64,000 bases of DNA from Rhodocyclaceae bacterium (GTDB lineage: Bacteria > Pseudomonadota > Gammaproteobacteria > Burkholderiales > Rhodocyclaceae): positions 145,709 to 209,708 of the forward strand of contig NKXK01000024.1 in assembly GCA_004379165.1 (NCBI GenBank), read 5' to 3'. This document shows, in pieces, positions 17,696 through 26,595 of this stretch. The first letter of the stretch is position 1. Every line of letters begins with the position of its first letter. Under the pieces are notes generated by a model. That model saw nothing but the letters and a program-made list of their open reading frames with translations, was not told the DNA's origin and did no database searches. Both the position numbers and the translations under genes were made by a program.

Positions 17696-18112
17696 TTACT
17701 CGTTGTTCTTTTCTAGCAGCTGTAACAAGCCATGCACATCGCCGAGGACCCATAGGTCAGCAACCCGTCCGTCCCTGAACGAAAAGAGCGCTGCGCCCGC
17801 CCACTCGACCTTTTTCCCAGTTGGTTTGAAGCCAAAAAAGTCGCCGCGGTGTATTCCTGAAAACCGCATTCGGGCAAAACACTGGTTGTCTTCCGCAACC
17901 AGGTCAAGAATGTCACATTGGTAAGCGCCAAGGGCCTGATGCACGAAATCAACGTACTCAGCAAACTCGGAATGTCCGGTTTTACGCTGACCGAGAGATC
18001 CTCTGAACGTGAAGTCTGGCTGAAGCAGCGCGGGAATTGCCGACTTGTCGCGCGTGTTCCATACATCAGCATAGAATTTTTGAACAACCGTCTTGAGGGC
18101 AGAATACTCCAT
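17696..18112 (-). CDS. SnoaL-like / ester-cyclase family protein
   Basis: This 138-residue protein has the pattern VVQKFYADVWNTRDKSAIPALLQPDFTFRGSLG, then GIHRGDFFGFKPTGKKV and FRDGRVADLWVLGDVHGLL, typical of the predicted SnoaL ester-cyclase group with an NTF2-like cone fold. The reaction is unknown. The coding sequence is less GC-rich than its neighbours. It lies downstream of the NTF2-like gene in the same direction but after a 147-bp spacer, so it may be a separate unit. Confidence 0.75.
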   Translation of the reverse strand: MEYSALKTVVQKFYADVWNTRDKSAIPALLQPDFTFRGSLGQRKTGHSEFAEYVDFVHQALGAYQCDILDLVAEDNQCFARMRFSGIHRGDFFGFKPTGKKVEWAGAALFSFRDGRVADLWVLGDVHGLLQLLEKNNE

Positions 18113-18177
18113 GGTGCGTACCGGGAAATTTCATGAGGGGCATCCATTTTGCCCCACGCCCTGCAATGTTTGGCAGG

Positions 18178-18214
18178 CCTGATTTTCGCCACTTTTCCGG
18201 ATTGACCGCAGACT
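18178..18214 (+). repeat. Dispersed 36-bp element between two NTF2-fold genes
   Basis: CCTGATTTTCGCCAC is followed by TTTTCCGGATTGACCGCAG. It is oriented opposite to the flanking minus-strand genes. The same 147-bp spacer also holds two small hairpins (GGGGCA/TGCCCC and CCTGC/GCAGG) without T-tracts. Confidence 0.75.
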
Positions 18215-18259
18215 TCGGTCATCAGCCACCTGCCAGACGATCAGGCACTCAGGTCAGAT

Positions 18260-18682
18260 CTACGCCGCCAGTACCCGCCGCAAGCCACGCATCAGCGTCC
18301 CCAGCCCCGGTAGCTTCATGTACAGCTCTTCGCCGGTATCCCAGTAATCGCGGTGGTAATTGACCTTGCCGTCGCCGTCGAACTTGAGGTGGGAGACGCC
18401 GCGCATGACCTGCGTGGCGCCTTTGCCCCAGAGGCGGACGCGGAAGCAGAATTCCCAGATCAGCATGGCGCCGCCGGCATCAACCACCTTTTCGGTGACG
18501 ACAAAACGCGGCTCGTCGACCTGCGTGAACATGTGACTGAAGATGCGCTGGATGGCGGGCAGGCCGCGGACTTCGTTGAAGGGATCCTTGAACCAGGCAT
18601 CGGCGCTGTAGAACTCCGGGAAGCGGGCGACGGATTCCGGTGTCAGCTCGTGATAGAAGCGGATCAGCGGGTCGAGATTCAT
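18260..18682 (-). CDS. NTF2-like (SnoaL-type) protein of the lipid cluster
   Basis: This 140-residue protein begins MNLDPLIRFYHELTPESVARFPEFYSADAWFKDPFNEVRG, the signature of a nuclear-transport-factor-2-like fold found next to SDR/DUF3833/MFS/Cfa gene sets. It starts one base after the SDR stop, implying translational coupling. No catalytic residues can be assigned. A structural or isomerase-like role in lipid modification is inference from context. Confidence 0.8.
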   Translation of the reverse strand: MNLDPLIRFYHELTPESVARFPEFYSADAWFKDPFNEVRGLPAIQRIFSHMFTQVDEPRFVVTEKVVDAGGAMLIWEFCFRVRLWGKGATQVMRGVSHLKFDGDGKVNYHRDYWDTGEELYMKLPGLGTLMRGLRRVLAA

Positions 18683-18683
18683 G

Positions 18684-19439
18684 TCAGGCTCCGGTAAAGC
18701 GGCGGATTAGCGGAAAGCTGAGGCAATACGGCAGGTGGGCGATGAGTTTCAGCATGCGCGTAAAGCGTTTCGGGAAGTGGATTTCGAAACGGCCGTCGGC
18801 AAAGCCATCAACCGCCGCCTTCGCGGCCGCCTCGGGCGTCAGCAGTGCCGGCATGTCGAAATCGTTTTTAGCGGTCAGCCGGGTGGCGACGAAGCCGGGA
18901 TTGATGACCCAGACGCCGGTGCCGCGCGGCGCAAGATCGAGGTGCAGTACTTCGGCAAAGTGGATCAGCGCGGCCTTGCCCGGCCCGTAGCACAATGCTT
19001 TGGGCAAACCACGGTAGCCGGCAACGCTGGCGACGAAGGCGATGCCGCCGCCCGGCTGGAGATCGCCGAGGACGGCGGCGGTGAGGCGCATCGCGGCATT
19101 GAAATTGACGGTGACCACCTTTTCCGCCACCGCCAGATCGAAATCGTCGGCGCGCATCGGCACATAGTCGCCCGCCAGATAGACAACCAGATCGACACCG
19201 CCGAGCGTAGCAACCAGCGTGTCACGGGCGGCGCGCAGTGCGTCGGCGTCGGTGGCGTCGCAGGGTAGCAGCAAGGCGTCGGCAATCGCCAGCGCCTGCA
19301 GTTTGTCGCGGCTGCGCGCGGTCAGCGCGAGGCGGGCGCCGCGGCCCGCCAGTTCGTGCGCCATCGCGGCGCCAATGCCGGCCGAGGCACCGACCAGCCA
19401 GACGCGGTTGCCGTGCCAATCGGAAATTTTCGGGTTCAT
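18684..19439 (-). CDS. Short-chain dehydrogenase/reductase
   Basis: The start at 19439 (MNPKISDWHG) gives 251 residues. The NAD(P)-binding motif GASAGIG lies at 17-23. The catalytic Tyr-xxx-Lys is in CYGPGKAAL (about 150), followed by the PG motif NPGFVATRLT. The ORF-track extension upstream runs into spacer. It belongs to the operon that includes DUF3833, MFS, Cfa-like and FAD oxidoreductase genes, where it probably oxidises or reduces a lipid intermediate. Confidence 0.9.
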   Translation of the reverse strand: MNPKISDWHGNRVWLVGASAGIGAAMAHELAGRGARLALTARSRDKLQALAIADALLLPCDATDADALRAARDTLVATLGGVDLVVYLAGDYVPMRADDFDLAVAEKVVTVNFNAAMRLTAAVLGDLQPGGGIAFVASVAGYRGLPKALCYGPGKAALIHFAEVLHLDLAPRGTGVWVINPGFVATRLTAKNDFDMPALLTPEAAAKAAVDGFADGRFEIHFPKRFTRMLKLIAHLPYCLSFPLIRRFTGA

Positions 19440-19472
19440 GATCGTGGCCTCCAGAGGGCGCCGCACTGACCA

Positions 19473-19509
19473 CCCGATTCTTGGCTATTTTCCGGGTTGA
19501 CCGCAGCAG
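19473..19509 (+). repeat. Dispersed 36-bp element between DUF3833 and SDR genes
   Basis: CCGATTCTTGGCTA is followed by TTTTCCGGGTTGACCGCAG, opposite to the operon direction. It occupies most of the 85-bp gap between two otherwise tightly packed genes. Confidence 0.8.
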
Positions 19510-19524
19510 GGCGCAGCACAGGCT

Positions 19525-20055
19525 TCATGGCGAGCGCTTCACGAAGGTCAGCGACACTTCGCCAAGGTTGAAGCCCCATTTCGACATGTAGGAGCGGTTG
19601 AGCATCACTTTCTCATCCATCAGGAACATCCAGTCGTCGAAATTGACGTGGTAGGTCTTGCCATCGACCGGCAGCGACAGCACGTAACGCCAGCGCAGCG
19701 CATTGCCGGCGACTTCGCCGAGTGCCTCGCCGACCACATCATCGGCCGTGCCGCGCCAGGTGCCGTCCGGCTGCTTTTTCAGTGTCCACACCCGGCGCGA
19801 GGTCGTGCCGTCGGACCACTTGAAATGCTCATCAAGCACGCCGGTATCGCCCGTCCATTTGGCTTCGATGACGACATGAAAGCGTTTCTGTACCTCGCGG
19901 TCCCGCCCCTGGAAGATGCCCCAGGCGTCAAGCGTGCCGTTGAGGTACGTCTGCAGGTCGAGTTTCGGGGTTTCGGCGCGGTATTGCTCGACGCCGGTCG
20001 TGGCGCAGCCGGCCAGGCCGAGGGTGAAGGCCGCCGCAGCGAGGATAAGTTTCAT
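19525..20055 (-). CDS. DUF3833 lipoprotein
   Basis: This 176-residue protein begins MKLILAAAAFTLGLAGCATTG, a lipoprotein signal with lipobox LAGC. The mature domain has LDAWGIFQGRDREVQKRF, TWRGTADDVVGEALGEVAGNALRWRY and FDDWMFLMDEKVMLNRSYMSKWG, which identify DUF3833. These periplasmic or outer-membrane lipoproteins accompany SDR/Cfa/MFS genes in many proteobacteria. The function is unknown and a lipocalin-like lipid-handling role is plausible. It overlaps the MFS gene by four bases. Confidence 0.88.
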   Translation of the reverse strand: MKLILAAAAFTLGLAGCATTGVEQYRAETPKLDLQTYLNGTLDAWGIFQGRDREVQKRFHVVIEAKWTGDTGVLDEHFKWSDGTTSRRVWTLKKQPDGTWRGTADDVVGEALGEVAGNALRWRYVLSLPVDGKTYHVNFDDWMFLMDEKVMLNRSYMSKWGFNLGEVSLTFVKRSP

Positions 20056-21275
20056 GACTTGATCTCCAGTGAATGTCGCCAGCGCCAGAGCAGCAGCGCG
20101 GCAACGGCCTTGAAGCCCAGCGGCAGCAGGGCATAGGCAAAAGTGAGGGCGCCCAGGCCGCTGTCCTGCCCCGGCACATAGCCGAGCAGACCGAGCAGCG
20201 GCAGCGACAGGCCGGCGGCGAGGGCGAGGTTGAGCTTGGCAACGAAATTCCAGACGCCGAAGCAGGCGCCGGCCTGCCCCTGACGCTCGCCAAGGTCAGC
20301 GGCAATTGCAGCCGGCAAGGCGAGATCGGCGCCCAGCGCCAGACCGGAGGCGACACAGATCACGGCAAACGGCCAGAGGTCGCCGGTCCCGAGCAGGGTG
20401 GCGCCGGCAAAGGCGACGATCGACAGCAACATCGCCGCCCACCAGGCCATAGGTCGGCCATAGGCAGAAGACAGCCGCACCCACAATGGGAGCGAAGCGG
20501 CACCGGCGATGAAATAGAGCGCCAGCAGCGGGCCGCTGGCTTTTTCGGAGCCGAGGACATCGGCCACGAAAAAGAGAAACAGCGTGGCCGGCAGCGCGGC
20601 GGCAATGCCGTTGGCGACGAAGATCAGCAGCAGCCGGCGGAATGCGAGATCGGCAAACACCCGGCGCAAGCTGGGCAGCAGCGGTTGCGCCGCCGCCACG
20701 ACCGGGTGGCCGTCGGCGACGCGCGAGAAGGTGATGGCCGCAGCGACCAGCAGCACCGGCGGCAGAACCCAGGCCAGCCGGGCAATACCTTCGCCGAGTT
20801 CTGGTGCCAGGAGCGTCGGCAGCGCCGCAGCCAGCACCACGCCAAGCAGACCGAAGCCTTCACGGCTGGCGGTGAGGCGGGTTCGTGTTGAGGAATCCTC
20901 GCCGACATCCGCCCCCCAGGCCTGATAGGCGACCGACGCCGCCGAGAAGCCGAGGTAAGTCAGTGCCAGCGAGGCGAGCAGCCAGGCAGCAACGTAAGTC
21001 TCAGGCGGGTTAAGCAGGGCGACGAAGCCGAGCGCGAACGGCAGCAGCGCGACGGCGACCATGGTCGGCCGCCGCACGCGGTCAGCCAGCCAGCCCAGCC
21101 AGGGGTCGATGCCGGCATCGAGCAGGCGGGCGCCGAGCAGGATGGCGCCGAGCAGCGGCAGCGCCATACCCGCCGTCTCGGCGTAGAAGCGTGGCACATG
21201 GACGTAGATGGGCAACGCCGCGAAGGCCAGCGGCAGGCCGAGCAGGCCGTAAGCGAGGACGGTGCCGCGAGTCAT
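20052..21275 (-). CDS. MFS transporter of the GPH/MFS_2 type
   Basis: This 407-residue protein has about 12 membrane helices. The N-terminal part LLGLPLAFAALPIYVHVPRFYAE and the loop GARLLDAGIDPWLGWLADRVRR match the glycoside-pentoside-hexuronide (MFS_2) family. In this gene context the substrate is more likely a lipid or a small amphiphile than a sugar, but that is inference. It is translationally coupled to the downstream DUF3833 gene by an ATGA overlap. Confidence 0.85.
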   Translation of the reverse strand: MTRGTVLAYGLLGLPLAFAALPIYVHVPRFYAETAGMALPLLGAILLGARLLDAGIDPWLGWLADRVRRPTMVAVALLPFALGFVALLNPPETYVAAWLLASLALTYLGFSAASVAYQAWGADVGEDSSTRTRLTASREGFGLLGVVLAAALPTLLAPELGEGIARLAWVLPPVLLVAAAITFSRVADGHPVVAAAQPLLPSLRRVFADLAFRRLLLIFVANGIAAALPATLFLFFVADVLGSEKASGPLLALYFIAGAASLPLWVRLSSAYGRPMAWWAAMLLSIVAFAGATLLGTGDLWPFAVICVASGLALGADLALPAAIAADLGERQGQAGACFGVWNFVAKLNLALAAGLSLPLLGLLGYVPGQDSGLGALTFAYALLPLGFKAVAALLLWRWRHSLEIKS

Positions 21276-21289
21276 CGCCGCCCCCTGCC

Positions 21290-21820
21290 TCAGGTCACAG
21301 GCCGTTTGAGCAGCAGCGCCCGCAGATCCGGGGCGCTGGTACGCGGGTCGAGCCAGATGCCGAAGAAACGGCGCGCGAATTCCGGCTCCATGATCTCGCC
21401 GGCGGGCCGGCCGTTGTAGATGAAACCAGCACCGTCGGGGCGGTAGTGGCCGATGATGTGGTCACCGGATTTCACGTCGGGGAAGATCTTCGCCATCTGT
21501 TCGCCCCAGCGCTTGAGACTGGCCTCGTCGCCACCCATCGGCCGCATTTCCTTGACGCTGGCTTCAGCAATCGCGACACCGGACAGATTGCGCTTGTAGT
21601 CGAGGCGCAAGGCCAGTGGCGGGCGTTGCGGGTCATCACCGGCCCACAGCGTCGCCTCGTAGACGAGGAAGCCGAAGCGGCGAAACTCGCCGTTGCCCCA
21701 GCGCTTGAGCCCGGCGGTCGGATCGGTGTTGGCGAAGGCTGGCGAAGTGATTGCGGGCAAGCCGAAGGCGGCACCGCCCGACAGCGCCAGCAGCAGGCGA
21801 CGACGTCCCGCGGAGGCCAT
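21290..21820 (-). CDS. Exported chalcone-isomerase-like protein
   Basis: The start at 21820 (MASAGRRRLLLAL) gives 176 residues; upstream sequence in the ORF is the repeat element. A signal peptide with an Arg-rich start ends near AFA (about 30). The mature part has RFGFLVYEATLWAG, IIGHYRPDGAGFIYNGRPAG and FFGIWLDPRTSAPDLR, typical of the bacterial chalcone-isomerase-like family (PF16036). Most bacterial members lack isomerase activity and some bind fatty acids. It lies directly downstream of the Cfa-like gene. Confidence 0.8.
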   Translation of the reverse strand: MASAGRRRLLLALSGGAAFGLPAITSPAFANTDPTAGLKRWGNGEFRRFGFLVYEATLWAGDDPQRPPLALRLDYKRNLSGVAIAEASVKEMRPMGGDEASLKRWGEQMAKIFPDVKSGDHIIGHYRPDGAGFIYNGRPAGEIMEPEFARRFFGIWLDPRTSAPDLRALLLKRPVT

Positions 21821-21821
21821 G

Positions 21822-21856
21822 CCGTTTTCAGGCGTTTTTCCGGGTTCACCGTAGCG
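21822..21856 (+). repeat. Dispersed 36-bp element between Cfa-like and chalcone-isomerase-like genes
   Basis: CCGTTTTCAGGCGT is followed by TTTCCGGGTTCACCGTAG, in the 55-bp gap and opposite to the operon direction. It ends two bases upstream of the chalcone-isomerase-like start codon. Confidence 0.75.
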
Positions 21857-21875
21857 CGCTGCGGGCGCGACCAGA

Positions 21876-23060
21876 TCAACGATGCGTGAGTTCAAACTGG
21901 ACGACATCGATATTTCCGGCGCGGAAGCCGGCCTCGCAATAGCAGAGGTAAAGGCGCCACAGGCGGCGGAAGGTTTCGTCGAAACCCAGGGCGGCAATCT
22001 GCGGCCAGTTGGCTTCAAAGGCATGGCGCCATTCGGCCAGCGAGCGGGCGTAGTCCTCGCCGAAGGCGTATTCATTGCGCACGACCAGCCCCTGCCGTGC
22101 GGCGGCGGCACGGAAAGCGGCGCGCGACGGCAGCATGCCGCCGGGGAAGATGTATTGCTGGATGAAGTCCGTGCCTTTGCGGTAATCGGCGAACAGGTCG
22201 TCGCGGATGGTGATGCTCTGGATCACTGCCCGGCCGCCCGGCTTCAATGCCTTGCTCACGGTCTTGAAGTACCCCGGCCAGAAGCGTTCGCCGACCGCCT
22301 CGAACATCTCGATGGACACGACGTGGTCGAACTGTTCGCGGGTATCGCGGTAATCCTGCAGGCGCAGGTCGGCGGCCGGTACACGCTTTTCTGCCCAAGC
22401 CAACTGCGCCGGCGACAGGGTCAGACCGGTCAGTTTCAGGCCGTCCTCCACTGCCAGTTCTGCAAAGCCGCCCCAACCGCAGCCGATTTCGAGCACCGAC
22501 TGCCCCGGCTTCGCCTGCAGGCGGCGCAGGATACGGCGGTACTTGGCACGCTGGGCGGTCGGCAGGTCTTCGTGATCCTGCGTGCGGTACAGCGCGCTGG
22601 AATAACTCATGGTCGGGTCGAGCCAGAGCGCGTAGAAATCGTTGCCCAGATCGTAGTGGGCCATGATGTTGCGCTTGCTGCCAGCCTTGCTGTTACGGTT
22701 AAACCAGTGGCGCACGCGGGCCGACAGCAGTTGCCGCCAGTTGCCATAAACCGCCCGGCGCAGCGTGTCGCGGTTGGCGGCGAAGAGGCGGAACAGGCCG
22801 GTGATATCGCTGCTTTCCCACTGGCCGTCGAGATAGGCTTCGCAGAAACCGATGTCGCCACGGGCGAGGATGCGGCTGAACACCGCCTCGTCATGCACGA
22901 TCAGCGTCACACCCGGCTCACCCTCGCCGAAGAGACGGCTGGAGCCGTCCGGCAGACGTACTTCGAGCAGGCCGCCGTACAGGCTTTCGAGCAGTTCAAA
23001 GACCAGACGGGTGTCACGATTCAGGGCGGCAGCGCCCCCCAGGGTCAGCGTATTGTTCAT
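21876..23060 (-). CDS. Cfa-like fatty-acyl-phospholipid methyltransferase
   Basis: The start at 23060 overlaps the DUF1365 stop (ATGA) and gives 394 residues; the 580-residue ORF is an artefact of an open upstream frame. Conserved features are MAHYDLGNDFYALWLDPTMS, the SAM motif VLEIGCGWGGFAEL, and the C-terminal GTDFIQQYIFPGGMLPS and LYLCYCEAGFRAGNIDVVQ. The enzyme should add a methyl or methylene group from SAM to unsaturated acyl chains in membrane phospholipids. In the DUF1365/FAD/SDR context it may make cyclopropane or methylated (furan-precursor) fatty acids; sequence reading cannot separate these. Confidence 0.9.
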   Translation of the reverse strand: MNNTLTLGGAAALNRDTRLVFELLESLYGGLLEVRLPDGSSRLFGEGEPGVTLIVHDEAVFSRILARGDIGFCEAYLDGQWESSDITGLFRLFAANRDTLRRAVYGNWRQLLSARVRHWFNRNSKAGSKRNIMAHYDLGNDFYALWLDPTMSYSSALYRTQDHEDLPTAQRAKYRRILRRLQAKPGQSVLEIGCGWGGFAELAVEDGLKLTGLTLSPAQLAWAEKRVPAADLRLQDYRDTREQFDHVVSIEMFEAVGERFWPGYFKTVSKALKPGGRAVIQSITIRDDLFADYRKGTDFIQQYIFPGGMLPSRAAFRAAAARQGLVVRNEYAFGEDYARSLAEWRHAFEANWPQIAALGFDETFRRLWRLYLCYCEAGFRAGNIDVVQFELTHR

Positions 23061-23830
23061 TTTGACGGTTCCTGCAAGGGTTGGGCAGCGGCGGGCGGAT
23101 GCACGCCATGGAAGGGCACGCCTTTCAGCCACAGCTTCAGGGCCTGCCAGTGAATGCGCCAGACGACCCCGGCAGTGAGCAGGGGCATCTTGAGAAAGGT
23201 GGTCAGCAGCGCAGTGGACGACCAGCCGACGCGCCGACCACTGATCGCCGTCAGCAGCAGATCGCCCTCGCCGTCGTCGTAGTCGATGCAGGCTAGCGGC
23301 TTGGCGCGCTCGATATGGAAACGGAAACGGTAACCGCCGACAACATCGCAGAAAGGCGAGACATGAAACGCCTTCTCCGCCTTCAGCAGTTGGCCATCGC
23401 GCAGCGGCGAACCATCCGGGTTGTGCAGCAGGTAGTTGTGACGGCCACCAAAGGTATTGTTCACCTCGGCCAGCACGGCGATCAGCTCGCCGGCGGTGTT
23501 GCGGCAGAACCAGAAACTGACCGGGTTGAAGAGCATGCCGAGAACGCGCGGAAAAGTCTGCAGCACGATCTCGCCATCGTCGGGCAGACCGCGTTCGCGC
23601 AACAGGGACTGGATCCACGGCAACAGCGGACTGCCGTCTCGCGGGCCGTGATCGCTGCTGCGCAGGGTCAGCAGGTTGCTGCGGTCAACCGAGAAAATGC
23701 CCCGATTTACCGAATCCAGATCGCGCAGCGGCACCTGCACGTAGAAGACGGGGTAGACGAAGCCGTGCGTCACCGGCCGCAGCCGCTTGTGCATGACGTT
23801 GCCGACGAGAAGTTTCGGGCGTGCGCTCAT
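23057..23830 (-). CDS. DUF1365 protein
   Basis: The start at 23830 (MSARPKLLVGNVMHKRLRPVTHGFVYPVFY) gives 257 residues. GMLFNPVSFWFC, EVNNTFGGRHNYLL and KAFHVSPFCDVVGGYRFRF are the hallmarks of DUF1365. The family nearly always sits between an FAD-dependent oxidoreductase and a Cfa-like gene, as here, and its biochemical role is unknown. A copy-like stretch of the dispersed element (encoding IFSVDRS) occurs within the gene. Confidence 0.9.
   Translation of the reverse strand: MSARPKLLVGNVMHKRLRPVTHGFVYPVFYVQVPLRDLDSVNRGIFSVDRSNLLTLRSSDHGPRDGSPLLPWIQSLLRERGLPDDGEIVLQTFPRVLGMLFNPVSFWFCRNTAGELIAVLAEVNNTFGGRHNYLLHNPDGSPLRDGQLLKAEKAFHVSPFCDVVGGYRFRFHIERAKPLACIDYDDGEGDLLLTAISGRRVGWSSTALLTTFLKMPLLTAGVVWRIHWQALKLWLKGVPFHGVHPPAAAQPLQEPSK
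23678..23712 (-). repeat. Diverged copy of the dispersed element inside the DUF1365 gene
   Basis: On the minus strand, CGGGGCATTTTC is followed by TCGGTTGACCGCAGCA. It lies in frame and encodes IFSVDRS. Confidence 0.4.
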
Positions 23831-23840
23831 GGCCGTTCTC

Positions 23841-25148
23841 TCAGGCGGTCTCGGCAACTTGCGCCAAGGCCGGCGCGCCTTGCCACGGGGCCACGACACC
23901 CAGGCCATTGACCACGCGCAGCGCCGACTTCAGACCGTCCTCGTGGAAGCCGTAGCTGCCCCAGGCACCTGCCAGCCAGATCCCGTTCTCGCCCTGCACC
24001 GATGCCAGCCGCTGCTGGGCAGCGATGGCCGGGCCGTCAAAGATTGGATGGGCGTAATCGAACTCGGCAATGACCTTGGCCGGATCGGGCTCGCGCGCCG
24101 GATTCAGCGTCACCACCACCGGCGTCTTGAAGGGCAGCGGCTGCAGCTTGTTGATCAAGTAGGAGACGCCAACCGGCTGGTGGCCGGGTTCGCCGGAGCC
24201 GGCGAAGTAATTCCATGCCGACCACAGCTTTTCATCGCGCGGCAGCAGCGCACGGTCGGTGTGCAGCAGCGCGCGGTTGGGCTGATAGCGCACCGATGCC
24301 AGCACGCCACGCTGACCATCGCTGGCGGCATTGCCAAGGATGGCCAGCGACTGGTCGCTGTGGCAAGCCATGACCACCTGATCGAACATCTCGCTGCCTG
24401 CGGCATGCGTCACCCGCAGGCCGTCCGCTTCGCGACGCACCGAGTGCACCGGGCAGGCAAGGCGAATGTCGTCCAGCAGCGCGGCGATTTTCTTCACGTA
24501 CTCGCGGCCACCGCCCTGTACCGTGCGCCAGCTCGGCCGGTCGAAAATCTGCAGCAGGCCATGGTTTTGGCAGAAGCGGACGAAGGTGGACAAGGGCGTA
24601 TCGAGCATCTGGCCGGTCGGGCAAGACCAGATCGCCGCCGCCATCGGCAACAGGTACCAGTCGGCAAAGGCATCGGAGTAGCGGCCTTCGCGCAAGAAGT
24701 CGCGCAGGCTGCGCTGGTTGTCGGGGTGGGAGGCCAGCCAGGCGACGCTCTCGCGATTGAAGCGCAGGATGTCGGAGAGCATGGACCAGAAACTGCGGCG
24801 AACGAGGTTGCGCTTCTGTCCGAAGACCGTCGCCAGATTGCTGCCAGCCCATTCCAGATCCGGGTTCTCCAGGCTGACGGCGAAGGACATCTCGGTTTCC
24901 ACCGATTCAACGCCGAGCAGCGCGAACATCGCGATCAGGTTCGGATAGGTGCGCTCGTTGAAGACGAGGAAGCCGGTATCGACCGGATGCGTCTTCCCAT
25001 CCAGCGTGACATCAACGGTATTGGTATGGCCGCCGAGGTGGCTGCCCGCCTCGAACAGGGTGACTTCATGTTCGCGGCTAAGCAGCCAGGCACTGGCAAG
25101 ACCGGAAATACCGGCACCGACGACAGCGATACGTTGTTTTTTGTTCAT
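23841..25148 (-). CDS. FAD-dependent amine-oxidase-fold oxidoreductase
   Basis: This 435-residue protein begins MNKKQRIAVVGAGISGLASAWLL, a Rossmann FAD-binding motif, followed by LFEAGSHLGGHTNTVDV and VDTGFLVFNERTYPNL. The C-terminal FAD contact is GIWLAGAWGSYGFHEDGLKSAL. It belongs to the flavin amine oxidase/desaturase-like group that accompanies DUF1365 and Cfa-like proteins. A role in desaturating or oxidising a modified acyl chain is inferred from the neighbourhood. Ten bases separate it from DUF1365. Confidence 0.88.
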   Translation of the reverse strand: MNKKQRIAVVGAGISGLASAWLLSREHEVTLFEAGSHLGGHTNTVDVTLDGKTHPVDTGFLVFNERTYPNLIAMFALLGVESVETEMSFAVSLENPDLEWAGSNLATVFGQKRNLVRRSFWSMLSDILRFNRESVAWLASHPDNQRSLRDFLREGRYSDAFADWYLLPMAAAIWSCPTGQMLDTPLSTFVRFCQNHGLLQIFDRPSWRTVQGGGREYVKKIAALLDDIRLACPVHSVRREADGLRVTHAAGSEMFDQVVMACHSDQSLAILGNAASDGQRGVLASVRYQPNRALLHTDRALLPRDEKLWSAWNYFAGSGEPGHQPVGVSYLINKLQPLPFKTPVVVTLNPAREPDPAKVIAEFDYAHPIFDGPAIAAQQRLASVQGENGIWLAGAWGSYGFHEDGLKSALRVVNGLGVVAPWQGAPALAQVAETA

Positions 25149-25174
25149 GGCTGCTCTCCCCTATCCCCGGACGT

Positions 25175-25975
25175 TCAGTCGTTACTGCCGAATAGCTCGG
25201 CGTAAGCGGAATGGTTGTGAATGGACTCGAAGTTTTCCGAGGCGACCTTCCACGACGCAATGCGTGGCTCGTTCATCAACCGGAGGGCAATGTCACGGAC
25301 CAGATCCTCGACGAACTTCGGGTTGTCATAAGCCCGTTCGGTCACCCATTTCTCGTCCGGTCGCTTGAGCAGGCCGAACACCTCGCAGGAGGCCTCGTCC
25401 TCGGCAATACGGACCAGTTCCTCGACCGACATCAGCGAACGCAGCTTGGCTTCCAGCGTGATGTGCGAGCGCTGGTTGTGGGCGCCATAATCGGAGATCT
25501 TCTTCGAGCAGGGGCAGAGACTGGTCACCGGCGCCGTAACGCGAAGCGTCATGCTGGCGTACTCGCCTTCCGGCGCATCGATGATGTAGGTGACGTCGTA
25601 ATCGAGCAGGCTTTCAACACCCGATACCGGCGCCGCCTTGCGGATGAAGTACGGGAAGCTCATTTCGATGCGGCCACTGCGCGCTTCGAGTCGCAACAGC
25701 ATTTCGTCGAGCATGCGGAAAATACCATCCTGCGTCAGCAGGCCATGGCGGGATTCGAGAATTTCGACGAAGCGCGACATGTGCGTGCCCTTCACTTCTG
25801 GCGGCAAGCCGACGGTCATCGCCAGCGTCGCCACAGTGCTCATTTGCTCGCCGTTTCCAGCCTCGATGCGCAACGGGTAACGCAGCCCCTTGACGCCAAC
25901 ATTCTGAATGGCGAGCGCGCGGGTATCGGCGAAAGCCTGCACATCGGGGAGGAAGAAGCGGTCGGGTGCGTTCAT
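25175..25975 (-). CDS. folE2: GTP cyclohydrolase FolE2 (type IB)
   Basis: The GGAG spacing selects the ATG at 25975 ([13 protein letters not shown]), giving 266 residues. Motifs are [36 protein letters not shown] (with the catalytic Cys) and [32 protein letters not shown]. The enzyme makes dihydroneopterin triphosphate from GTP for folate or pterin synthesis, with flexible metal use. Its place between a peroxidase and the photolyase-linked lipid genes suggests supply of pterin or folate cofactor under light or metal stress. Confidence 0.93.
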   Translation of the reverse strand: MNAPDRFFLPDVQAFADTRALAIQNVGVKGLRYPLRIEAGNGEQMSTVATLAMTVGLPPEVKGTHMSRFVEILESRHGLLTQDGIFRMLDEMLLRLEARSGRIEMSFPYFIRKAAPVSGVESLLDYDVTYIIDAPEGEYASMTLRVTAPVTSLCPCSKKISDYGAHNQRSHITLEAKLRSLMSVEELVRIAEDEASCEVFGLLKRPDEKWVTERAYDNPKFVEDLVRDIALRLMNEPRIASWKVASENFESIHNHSAYAELFGSND

Positions 25976-26017
25976 GGTCATTCTCCAGTCGGGGTCGGGG
26001 TGAGATACAGCCAATAC

Positions 26018-26575
26018 TTACTTGATTAAAAATTCGTCGATGCGGGCGAGCAGCGCCTTGTCTTCCGGCGCCGTGGTGCTGCTGAATGCCACCACTTGCT
26101 GGCCATCGCGGCTGATCAGGTATTTGTGGAAATTCCAGGCGGGCTTGCTGCCGGTGCGCTTGGCCAACTCCTTGTAAAAGGCATTGGCCTTGTCGCCCTT
26201 GACCACGGTCTTGCTGACCATCGGGAATTCGACGCCATAGGTCAATCGGCAGAAGTCGGCTATCTGCTTGTCGCTACCCGGCTCCTGCTCACCGAAATCG
26301 TTGGACGGAAAGCCAAGAACAACCAGCCCCTTCTCCTTGAGGCGGTCATGCAGCTTTTCCAGACCGTCGTACTGATTGGTGAAGCCGCAATAACTGGCCG
26401 TATTGACCACCAGCAGCACCTTGCCGCGGAACTGACACAAGGGGAGCGGCTTCCCATCGTTCAGCCCGGTGAATTCGTACTTGAGCAAATCCGGGCAGGC
26501 AGACTCGGCAACAGGCACAACTCCGATGGATAGCACACCTGCAAGGCCGATCATCCGCTTGAAATGTCCAATCAT
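26018..26575 (-). CDS. Exported glutathione-peroxidase-family protein
   Basis: This 185-residue protein has GGAG six bases before the start. Residues 1-26 look like a signal peptide (IGLAGVLSIGVVPVAESA), so it is probably periplasmic. The catalytic Cys63 is in NTASYCGFTNQYDGLE and the WNFHKYLI motif supplies Trp/Asn. The usual second loop, FPCNQFG in the thioredoxin-dependent members, reads FPSNDFG, so the common resolving Cys is absent. It is the first gene of the long minus-strand operon and its promoter overlaps that of litR. Confidence 0.9.
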   Translation of the reverse strand: MIGHFKRMIGLAGVLSIGVVPVAESACPDLLKYEFTGLNDGKPLPLCQFRGKVLLVVNTASYCGFTNQYDGLEKLHDRLKEKGLVVLGFPSNDFGEQEPGSDKQIADFCRLTYGVEFPMVSKTVVKGDKANAFYKELAKRTGSKPAWNFHKYLISRDGQQVVAFSSTTAPEDKALLARIDEFLIK

Positions 26576-26595
26576 TTACGGCTCCTTAACCAAAT

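Noticed and set aside
18113-18177. Two short hairpins in the spacer before the SnoaL-like gene as a riboswitch
   Set aside because: Stems are short and match no known aptamer; no conserved core could be seen.
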